From contig JAQGII010000242.1 in assembly GCA_028291305.1 (NCBI GenBank), positions 1 through 5,741 on the forward strand: 5,741 nt of DNA, written 5' to 3'. The stretch comes from Caulobacteraceae bacterium (lineage in GTDB: Bacteria > Pseudomonadota > Alphaproteobacteria > Caulobacterales > Caulobacteraceae). Every line of letters begins with the position of its first letter. Positions within the stretch are counted from its first letter, which is position 1. The notes under the pieces were generated by a model. That model saw nothing but the letters and a program-made list of their open reading frames with translations, was not told the origin of the DNA and searched no databases. Made by a program: the position numbers and the translations under genes. This document shows, piece after piece, positions 1 through 4,429 of this stretch.

Positions 1-21
1 CCACGGACGTCCGCAGGACGT

Positions 22-146
22 ACCGGGGGACCCAAGCGACATTGGCCGAAGGCCCTGACGGCTGCGCCGCCGGTCGACCAGGGAAACCCCAATGGGTTGA
101 TCTCTACGAGCGCCCGAGCGCGTGATCGTCGCTTGGGTCCCCCGGT
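22..146. repeat. Perfect 19-bp inverted repeat with 87-bp spacer
   Basis: The arm at 22-40 (ACCGGGGGACCCAAGCGAC) is the exact reverse complement of the arm at 128-146. The match ends at both sides (T21/C147 and A41/C127 do not pair). The right arm runs directly into the hairpin at 139-157. The left arm therefore looks like half of the same dispersed element in opposite orientation. Such paired copies are typical of palindromic intergenic repeats, but copy number in the genome cannot be judged from this window. Confidence 0.75.
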
Positions 147-163
147 CAAGCCGGGGGATGACG
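131..163. repeat. Dispersed palindromic repeat unit with GC hairpin
   Basis: Bases 139-157 form a perfect 7-bp stem, CCCCCGG-TCAAG-CCGGGGG, flanked by a further T138-A158 pair and by GGGT and ATGAC sequences. From general knowledge, the core GGTCAAGCCGGGGGATGAC is a very common intergenic repeat in Caulobacter-like alphaproteobacteria, often found just behind genes. There is no T-run after it on either strand, so it is not a classical rho-independent terminator, although it could protect or end transcripts. Confidence 0.6.
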
Positions 164-239
164 GTATTGGGGGAGGGACGCGGCGGCTGCGCGAAGACCC
201 GCCATGCGACGCCTTTAGCCGACTGAATGTTGCTTCTTC

Positions 240-458
240 CTAGGCCGCTGCGCCGGTCTTCCAGCGGAATACGCTGAGCGGCAGCACCCAGACGAAGTCG
301 TGCTGGCCGTCGCGCAGCCAGGCCTGGCCGTCCTCCACGGCGACCACGCGATAGGTGGGCATGCCGCCGGCGTCGGCCGACACCAGGTCGCCCACCTGCA
401 CGGCGGTTCCGGCCGCCTGATCCAAGAGAACCCAGTCCACGGCGCCAACGCTGGCCAT
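240..458 (-). CDS. Hypothetical 72-aa small beta-rich protein
   Basis: I do not recognise a named family. The 72-residue product starts MASVGAVDWV and ends FRWKTGAAA. It alternates hydrophobic and polar residues with turns (QVGDLVSADAGGMP, AVEDGQAWLRDG), which suggests a small beta-barrel or SH3-like fold. It has no signal peptide, membrane segment or cysteine. I chose the ATG at 456-458 because a GAGG ribosome binding site lies 7 nt upstream of it. An in-frame ATG at 498-500 would add 14 basic residues but has no ribosome binding site. The gene follows the TPR/ATP-grasp gene on the same strand after 89 bp with no clear promoter between, so co-transcription is possible. It is probably a soluble cytoplasmic protein of unknown role. 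Confidence 0.6.
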   Translation of the reverse strand: MASVGAVDWVLLDQAAGTAVQVGDLVSADAGGMPTYRVVAVEDGQAWLRDGQHDFVWVLPLSVFRWKTGAAA

Positions 459-538
459 CGCAATGCCTCGTCCACTCTGCCGCCCGGATTGGCGGACCAT
501 GGGATGAGGTTGCGCCCCCGCGGCTGAGCTTGGCCTGA

Positions 539-556
539 GGCGGCCGTTCAGCCGCC
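539..556 (-). terminator. Short hairpin spanning the ATP-grasp stop codon
   Basis: GGCGGC (539-544) pairs with GCCGCC (551-556) around a 6-nt loop holding the stop codon of the leftward TPR/ATP-grasp gene. No T-run follows on the minus strand. It may be only a consequence of high GC content, and a terminator role is weakly supported. Confidence 0.2.
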
Positions 557-1927
557 GTTCACGCCCGCGTGTGCGAGCAGCAGGGCGCGCACCGCGGCGA
601 GGATGCGGTCGACCGGCGCGCGCCGGTAGTCCCAGCGCGGATCCGGTTCGGGCGGATTGACCACCATGGTGGCGTTGGCCTCGAACAGCAGGACCTCGCC
701 GTCCGGCCCCAGGCCGAAGTCGATGCCGGCGTAGTCCAGGTCCAGGGCCCCGGCGATCGCGGCCAGGCCGGCCATCGCCTTGGGTCCCAGCACCCCCGGC
801 ATGTCCGCCAGGAAGGCCGCTTCCTCGCCGCGATGCTCGGGCCGGTCGGCCATGTCGGCGGTGAAGTAGTGCACCTTCCAGTCGTCCGACAGCGCCAGGT
901 GCATGGGCAGGACCCGGCCGCCCACGACCATCGCCCGGAACTTGCGCCAGCGCCCCCGGGCGTCGCGGGCGTCGAGGAATTCGATCATCAGCAGCGCGCG
1001 TCCCGGCAGGGCGGCGGCGGCGGCGGCCAGGTCGGCCGGGCCGTCGATCCTGCGGAAGTGCCTGCCGGTGTGGAAACCGGGGCTGCGCAGCAGGAACGGG
1101 TAGCCGAAGCGCCGGGCGGCCTGTTTCAGCGTCTCTCGCGGGACCAGGGCCACCTTCGGGGCCCTGACGCCCGGCAGGCCGGCCAGCCGCTCGGCGACCG
1201 CCGCGCGGCCGGTGGCGCGCACGCGCTCCGGGCGGTTGATCACCGGCGCCTCGGTGCGCCGCAGCACGGCCTCGACCGCGTCGAGCGCCCGGCCGCCCAG
1301 GTCGGCGTCGCCCACGGCGTTGAACACCAGGTCGTGCGGCGGCAGGACCATGTCGTCCGCGTGGGCCTCGACCGGCAGGACGAACACCGCGAACAGCGTC
1401 GGGTCGAGCAGGAAGCGGGTGGGCACGTTGCCGCCGGCGGCGGAGATCAGCAGCAGCACCCGGCAGGGGACGCCGTCGCCGCGATAGGGCAGGGCGTCGA
1501 TCCCCCGCCCACGCACGCTCCGCTGCAGGTGCCGTCCCGCGCCGTCGCCGTCGCCCAGCGCCTGCAGCAGGTTGGCCATGCCCTGGTGCGCCTCGGGATG
1601 GTCGGGCGCCACGCGCAGGGCCGCCTCGTAGTGGGCGCGGGCGTCGGCGGTCCGGTCGTCGGCCAGCAGGGCGTTGGCCAGGTTGATCCGGCCGATCGGG
1701 TTGTCCGGGTGATGCCTGACCGCCTCGGCGTAGGTCAGCCGGGCGGCGGCGCGGAAGTCGCTGTTGTAGAGCAGGGTGCCGAGGTCGTTGAGCGCCCCGA
1801 AATGGGTGGGCGCGCGGGCGATGACGGCCAGGTAGGCGGCCTGCGCCTCCTCGCGGCGGCCCTCCTGGGCGAGGGCGCCGGCGCGGCGATACAGCAGGTC
1901 GATGTCGCCGGGGGCTGGCGCTGTCAT
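548..1927 (-). CDS. TPR-repeat protein fused to ATP-grasp ligase domain
   Basis: The 459-aa product has two parts. Residues about 10-138 form four 34-residue TPR units with the usual A/G/L/Y and closing P pattern (for example NDLGTLLYNSDFRAAARLTYAEAV, then INLANALLADDRTADARAHY). These act as a protein- or peptide-binding scaffold. Residues about 154-455 form a pre-ATP-grasp and ATP-grasp fold. The segment PFLLRSPGFHTGRHF (277-291) fits the nucleotide-binding loop. D403, E416 and N418 in GIDFGLGPDGEVLLFEANAT fit the Mg-binding triad, with spacing like RimK. ATP-grasp enzymes form amide bonds through an acyl-phosphate, so ligation of an amino acid or amine to a peptide or protein is the likely chemistry, but the substrate is unknown. 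No signal peptide or membrane segment is seen, so it is cytoplasmic. The ATG at 1925-1927 has only a weak upstream GGGA, and no better in-frame start is nearby. The domain call is firm and the function open. Confidence 0.88.
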   Translation of the reverse strand: MTAPAPGDIDLLYRRAGALAQEGRREEAQAAYLAVIARAPTHFGALNDLGTLLYNSDFRAAARLTYAEAVRHHPDNPIGRINLANALLADDRTADARAHYEAALRVAPDHPEAHQGMANLLQALGDGDGAGRHLQRSVRGRGIDALPYRGDGVPCRVLLLISAAGGNVPTRFLLDPTLFAVFVLPVEAHADDMVLPPHDLVFNAVGDADLGGRALDAVEAVLRRTEAPVINRPERVRATGRAAVAERLAGLPGVRAPKVALVPRETLKQAARRFGYPFLLRSPGFHTGRHFRRIDGPADLAAAAAALPGRALLMIEFLDARDARGRWRKFRAMVVGGRVLPMHLALSDDWKVHYFTADMADRPEHRGEEAAFLADMPGVLGPKAMAGLAAIAGALDLDYAGIDFGLGPDGEVLLFEANATMVVNPPEPDPRWDYRRAPVDRILAAVRALLLAHAGVNGG

Positions 1928-1941
1928 CGGTGGGCGTGTCC

Positions 1942-1971
1942 CGGCGAATCCTGCAACCGAGGATAGCGCCG
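1942..1971 (-). promoter_or_regulatory. Compound inverted repeat before the ATP-grasp gene
   Basis: CGGCG (1942-1946) pairs with CGCCG (1967-1971), and inside it ATCCT (1948-1952) pairs with AGGAT (1960-1964) around a 7-nt loop. The two stems are separated by a 1x2 internal loop. The structure lies 15-44 nt upstream of the leftward start codon, inside the divergent spacer with the DUF2188 gene. It could be a leader hairpin or an operator. No promoter could be assigned with confidence in this spacer. Confidence 0.3.
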
Positions 1972-2061
1972 CTCGGGCCTGCCGACAGCCTCGGCGCGTT
2001 CGATATGTGCGCCCGGGGCGCGTTAGGGGTAGGGTATGGCGATCGTCATCCGGAGCGCGCC

Positions 2062-2301
2062 ATGTCCAAGGTCATCTATGAAATCGTCGAGCACGACGGC
2101 GGCTGGGCCTACCGCGTGGACGGCACCTTTTCCGAAACCTTCCCCTCGCACGACGCCGCGCGCAAGGCCGCCGAGCGCGCCGCGGGCGAGCAGCGGGTCG
2201 AGGGCGACCCCGCCGGGATCAGCTACGAGGACGCCCAGGGCCGCTGGCACGACGAACTGGCCTCGGGCGCCGACCGCCCGGACACCGACGTCGAGGGCTG
2301 A
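2062..2301 (+). CDS. DUF2188-type small protein
   Basis: The 79-aa product (MSKVIYEIVEHDGGWAYRVDG...) matches the layout of DUF2188. A short strand carries the xxHDGGWAYRVDG motif (residues 10-21), then comes the S/T-H-D-A-A-x-K-A helix (SHDAARKAAERAAGEQ, 29-44), then a closing strand, AGISYEDAQGRW (51-62). The family's role is unknown; members are small soluble proteins. I chose the ATG at 2062 because CGGAG lies 8 nt upstream and the domain begins immediately. The frame is open upstream to 1930, but that stretch reads as non-coding spacer. The acidic tail DRPDTDVEG lies beyond the domain. The gene is divergent from the TPR/ATP-grasp gene (134 bp) and ends 97 bp before tetR. Confidence 0.78.
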   Translation: MSKVIYEIVEHDGGWAYRVDGTFSETFPSHDAARKAAERAAGEQRVEGDPAGISYEDAQGRWHDELASGADRPDTDVEG

Positions 2302-2320
2302 ATCCGCGAGGGCCGATGCG

Positions 2321-2342
2321 GCGCCCGTTGATACGGCGGCGC
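2321..2342 (+). terminator. Possible terminator hairpin after the DUF2188 gene
   Basis: GCGCCCGT (2321-2328) pairs with ACGG (2333-2336) and, after a 2-nt bulge, GCGC (2339-2342), closing over a TGAT loop. That gives 8 base pairs. The sequence that follows is pyrimidine-rich (CATCTGTCTCTC) without a true T-run, so the terminator role is uncertain. Confidence 0.3.
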
Positions 2343-2360
2343 GGTGCGCCCATCTGTCTC

Positions 2361-2389
2361 TCGACGGATGATGCGATCCACATTATAGA
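2361..2389 (+). promoter_or_regulatory. Predicted tetR promoter
   Basis: TCGACG (2361-2366) resembles a -35 box (4 of 6 bases of TTGACA). It is separated by exactly 17 bp from TATAGA (2384-2389), which resembles a -10 box (4 of 6 of TATAAT). A start of transcription about 7-10 nt later falls at or just before the tetR ATG at 2399. Confidence 0.5.
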
Positions 2390-2400
2390 CTGGTCGGTAT
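2387..2400. promoter_or_regulatory. Putative TetR operator O1 at the tetR start
   Basis: AGACTG-GT-CGGTAT is an imperfect palindrome with the same right half-site as two sites downstream of tetR (3093-3106 and 3145-3158). Its left half differs from the ideal ATACCG at two positions. It abuts the predicted -10 box and covers the start codon, so a bound repressor would block its own transcription. The identity of the binding protein is inferred from position. Confidence 0.5.
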
Positions 2401-3025
2401 GAAAGACTCGGCTTGCGCGGTCGTTGGCCGCCCTCGGGAATTCGACAAGGAGGACGCCCTTGCGGCGGCCCTCAAGGTGTTCTGGCGCAAGGGCTACGAA
2501 GCCGCTTCGCTCAGCGACCTGACCGACGCCATGGGCATCACCCGGCCGAGCCTCTACTGCGCGTTCGGCAACAAGGAAGAGCTCTTCAAGAAGGCCCTCG
2601 ATCTGTACGAGCGCGAGAAGCTGGCCTTCATCGACCAAGCGTTGGCCAAGCCGACCGCCTATGAGGCGGTGGAGTGCCTGCTGCTGAAGGGCGCCGACGC
2701 CCAGTGCGATCCTGAAACGCCCGGCTGCATGGGGGTCAACAGCGTGTTGGCCTGCGGCGGCATCGCGTCCGAATCCGTTCGCGAGGAACTCGTCAGGCGC
2801 CGCCTCGGGATCGAGACCAAGCTGCGCGAGCGGTTCGAGCGCGCCAAGCTGGACGGCGACATCCGCGCCGACTGCGACACCTGCAGCCTGACCGCCTATG
2901 TCCTGGCCCTGGCCCAGGGCCTGGCCTTGCAGGCCAGCGCGGGGCTGTGCCTGAAGGACCTGCGCAACGTGGTGGCCCTGGCCCTCCAGGCCTGGCCCTG
3001 CGGCTGCAAAGCAGCCGTCGCCTGA
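2399..3025 (+). CDS. TetR/AcrR-family transcriptional repressor of the efflux genes
   Basis: The 208-aa product has the classic TetR layout. The N-terminal DNA-binding domain starts at GRPREFDKEDAL (10-21). The helix-turn-helix spans about 25-64 (ALKVFWRKGYEAASLSDLTD, then AMGITRPSLYCAFGNKEELF, with recognition helix TRPSLYCAF at 48-56). The C-terminal ligand-binding and dimer domain covers about 75-200. TetR proteins dimerise, bind a palindrome and let go when a ligand binds. The neighbouring RND pump genes in the same orientation, and three shared palindromes, suggest it represses the pump and itself. The start at 2399 leaves the usual short lead before GRPREFD, has no ribosome binding site, and sits about 10 nt from the predicted -10 box. 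The protein has 11 cysteines (6, 54, 93, 103, 110, 119, 159, 162, 184, 201, 203), including CDTC and CGC pairs. This is unusually many and hints at thiol or redox sensing. The family is firm and the ligand unknown. Confidence 0.92.
   Translation: MKDSACAVVGRPREFDKEDALAAALKVFWRKGYEAASLSDLTDAMGITRPSLYCAFGNKEELFKKALDLYEREKLAFIDQALAKPTAYEAVECLLLKGADAQCDPETPGCMGVNSVLACGGIASESVREELVRRRLGIETKLRERFERAKLDGDIRADCDTCSLTAYVLALAQGLALQASAGLCLKDLRNVVALALQAWPCGCKAAVA
3001..3017 (+). other. Perfect 7-bp hairpin inside the 3' end of tetR
   Basis: CGGCTGC-AAA-GCAGCCG forms a tight stem with a 3-nt loop six bases before the tetR stop codon. It has no T-run and codes for the C-terminal CGCKAA. It may slow decay or help end the tetR message together with the hairpin at 3051-3069. 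Confidence 0.35.
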
Positions 3026-3050
3026 CAATCTAAGGAAATCCAACGGCTTA

Positions 3051-3076
3051 GGGGCGCGGGCGCGCCTCCCTTCTTT
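3051..3076 (+). terminator. Probable tetR terminator
   Basis: GGCGC (3053-3057) pairs with GCGCC (3062-3066) around GGGC. The stem is lengthened by GG (3051-3052) pairing with CC (3068-3069) past a bulged T, and is followed by a pyrimidine tract with TTCTTT (3071-3076). It begins 25 nt after the tetR stop and lies before the first operator of the pump genes. That would separate tetR from the efflux operon. Confidence 0.45.
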
Positions 3077-3092
3077 GTATCTTGCAGAATAA

Positions 3093-3106
3093 ATATCGCT
3101 CGGTAT
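3093..3106. promoter_or_regulatory. Putative TetR operator O2
   Basis: ATATCG-CT-CGGTAT is a 14-bp palindrome with one mismatch to the ideal ATACCG-NN-CGGTAT. It lies 10 bp upstream of the TTGACG box at 3117. It contains the start of TATAAA (3104-3109), which could itself be a -10 box with a weak TTGCAG (3082-3087) 16 bp before it. Confidence 0.55.
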
Positions 3107-3116
3107 AAAACTTCGC

Positions 3117-3145
3117 TTGACGCACTGCAGCAGAAACGACATTTG
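3117..3145 (+). promoter_or_regulatory. Predicted promoter of the RND efflux operon
   Basis: TTGACGC (3117-3123) exactly matches the -35 form typical of Caulobacter-type housekeeping promoters. The -10 region 17-18 bp later (CATTTG/ATTTGT, 3140-3146) is poor. Transcription would start around 3152, inside operator O3, leaving a leader of roughly 55 nt. Alternatives are TATAAA at 3104-3109 and TATGAT at 3156-3161, each with a weak -35. Confidence 0.4.
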
Positions 3146-3158
3146 TACCGTTCGGTAT
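3145..3158. promoter_or_regulatory. Putative TetR operator O3
   Basis: GTACCG-TT-CGGTAT contains the perfect inverted repeat TACCG-TT-CGGTA and differs from the ideal at one base. Its centre is 52 bp from the centre of O2, about five helical turns, so two dimers would sit on the same DNA face. It covers the predicted -10/+1 region, 50 bp before the adaptor gene. Confidence 0.6.
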
Positions 3159-3208
3159 GATATTCGTGAGTCCCGGGGTCCGGGGCTCGCCGCTGCAGGA
3201 GCCTCCCC

Positions 3209-4351
3209 ATGCATCCCTTCCTCCCCTCGTCGGCCGTCCTGCTGGCAAGCGCCGTCATCGCCACCGGCTGCGCGCCGGCCCAGTCCCAACCCGCGCCGCC
3301 TCCCGCCGCCAAGGTCGAGGTGACGCCGGCCGTGTTCCAGGCCCTGCGCCAGTGGGACGAACTCACCGGCCGGCTGGAGGCGGTGGACAGCGTCGACGTC
3401 CATGCCCGCGTCGGCGGCTTCATCGACGGCGTGCAGTTCAAGGAAGGGGCCAAGGTGCGCAAGGGCCAGGTGCTGTTCCAGATCGACCCGCGCCCGTTCC
3501 AGGCCGAGGTCGACCGCGCCTCGGCGCAGCTGGAAAGGGCCCAGGCCCAGGCCCAGCTGGCCCGCGCCGACGCCGATCGCGGCCAGCGGCTGATGGACCA
3601 GAACGCCGTGGCGCAGGGCGAGCTTGAACGGCTCCAGGCCCAGGCCAAGTCGGCGGCGGCCGATGTCGAGGCCGCCCGCGCCGCCCTGCAGACCGCCCGC
3701 CTCAACCTGTCCTTCACCCGGGTGATCTCACCGATCGACGGCCGCGTGTCGCGCGCCGTCATCACTCCCGGCAACCTGATCACCACCAACGACCTGCTGA
3801 CCACGGTCGTTTCGGACGGACCGATCTACGCCTCGTTCAACACCGACGAGCAGACCTACCTGAAGTACGCCTCGGGCGAGCGCGGCAAGCCGGCGCCGGT
3901 CTACCTCGGGCTGATGACCGAGGAGGGCTTCCCCCACCAGGGCAAGCTGTCCTTCATCGACAACGCGGTGGACGTGAAGAGCGGCACGATCAACGGCCGG
4001 GCCCTGTTCGACAACGCCGACGGCAAGTTCACCCCCGGCCTGTTCGCCCGCATCAAGCTGGTCAGTTCCGAAACCCAGACCGTGGCCCTGGTCCCCGAGC
4101 GGGCGCTGGGGACCGACCTCGGCAAGCGCTACGTGCTGGTGCTGACCGCGGACAACCACGTGCAGTACGATCCGGTGACCCTGGGCCCCGCCATCGGCGA
4201 GCTGCGCGTCATCCGCTCGGGCCTGAAGCCCGGCGACAAGGTGGTGGTCAGCGGCCTGCAGAAGGTCAAGCCGGGCGATCCGGTGACGCCCACCCTGTCC
4301 GCCCAGCCCGTCTCCACGGCCGAACTGGCGTCGCTCAACCCCGCCTCCTAG
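3209..4351 (+). CDS. RND efflux periplasmic adaptor lipoprotein (MexE/OqxA-like)
   Basis: The 380-aa membrane fusion protein links the inner-membrane RND pump to an outer-membrane channel. A signal peptide (1-20) ends in the lipobox ATG-C, so C21 would carry the lipid anchor. Then follow the lipoyl half-motifs (about 62-98, GGFIDGVQFKEGAKVRKGQV; and 175-198, SPIDGRVSRAVITPGNLITT), an alpha-hairpin coiled coil rich in A, Q and R (about 100-165), a beta-barrel (about 200-290, with SDGPIYASFNTDEQTYLKY as in MexE/OqxA) and a membrane-proximal domain (about 290-365). Length is normal for the family. The hairpin-tip motif that contacts the channel (R-x3-L-x6-S in AcrA) reads R124, L128, A135, so the serine is replaced. 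The ATG at 3209 has AGGAG 7 nt upstream. The gene lies 183 bp after tetR and 78 bp before the pump gene, and is probably repressed by TetR through O2 and O3. Substrates cannot be told from the sequence. Confidence 0.94.
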   Translation: MHPFLPSSAVLLASAVIATGCAPAQSQPAPPPAAKVEVTPAVFQALRQWDELTGRLEAVDSVDVHARVGGFIDGVQFKEGAKVRKGQVLFQIDPRPFQAEVDRASAQLERAQAQAQLARADADRGQRLMDQNAVAQGELERLQAQAKSAAADVEAARAALQTARLNLSFTRVISPIDGRVSRAVITPGNLITTNDLLTTVVSDGPIYASFNTDEQTYLKYASGERGKPAPVYLGLMTEEGFPHQGKLSFIDNAVDVKSGTINGRALFDNADGKFTPGLFARIKLVSSETQTVALVPERALGTDLGKRYVLVLTADNHVQYDPVTLGPAIGELRVIRSGLKPGDKVVVSGLQKVKPGDPVTPTLSAQPVSTAELASLNPAS

Positions 4352-4367
4352 GCCAAGCCTCTCTTCC

Positions 4368-4415
4368 TCGACGCGCCGCGCCCTCCCTGACCGGGGCCTG
4401 GCCGCGGCGCGTCGA
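4368..4415 (+). promoter_or_regulatory. Perfect 13-bp inverted repeat between adaptor and pump genes
   Basis: TCGACGCGCCGCG (4368-4380) and CGCGGCGCGTCGA (4403-4415) are exact reverse complements with a 22-nt loop. In mRNA this is a very stable stem. It begins 16 nt after the adaptor stop and ends one base before the AAGGA ribosome binding site of the pump gene (4417-4421). With no T-run after it, it is not an intrinsic terminator. It more likely tunes mRNA stability or the adaptor-to-pump expression ratio. That role is inferred. Confidence 0.6.
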
Positions 4416-4429
4416 CAAGGACCAATGCC

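Larger units (their letters stand above)
1..239. other. Non-coding left edge with repeat structures
   Basis: I see no convincing gene here. One plus-strand frame is open from the left edge to a TGA at 123-125 and would read as a C-terminus ending in WVDLYERPSA. It could be the 3' end of a gene entering from the left. However, it contains one arm of the inverted repeat described below, its third codon positions are less G/C-rich than in the genes of this window, and I recognise no family. A second frame is open from 1 to a TAG at 241-243 but reads straight through the repeat. A small hairpin, ACGTCC-GCA-GGACGT, lies at 7-21. Confidence 0.5.

Noticed and set aside
3..125. Possible 3' end of a gene entering from the left (ends YERPSA)
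   Set aside because: It has only about 40 codons, no recognisable family and weaker codon bias, and it includes an arm of the inverted repeat. Not excluded, but not supported enough to call.
162..167. A fourth CGGTAT half-site
   Set aside because: No matching left half-site lies 2 bp before it, and it is within the dispersed repeat region, far from the efflux genes.
459..500. Alternative start at 498-500 for the 72-aa gene
   Set aside because: There is no ribosome binding site, and the extra residues are basic and low-complexity. The ATG at 456-458 has GAGG at the proper distance.
569..1966. Long plus-strand open frame (465 codons) opposite the TPR/ATP-grasp gene
   Set aside because: It is the antisense shadow of a gene with clear TPR and ATP-grasp motifs. 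Its own translation is low-complexity and rich in G, Q, R, V and H.
2031..2037. AGGGTAT as a -10 box for the DUF2188 gene
   Set aside because: There is no acceptable -35 at 16-18 bp, and the stretch is a short G-rich direct repeat (TAGGGG/TAGGGT).
1930..2061. Upstream extension of the DUF2188 gene by 44 codons
   Set aside because: The extension reads through the divergent spacer, while the ATG at 2062 has a good ribosome binding site and begins the conserved domain.
2219..3403. Minus-strand open frame (394 codons) across tetR and the spacer
   Set aside because: It runs through the operators, promoter and tetR antisense, and its sequence shows no domain.
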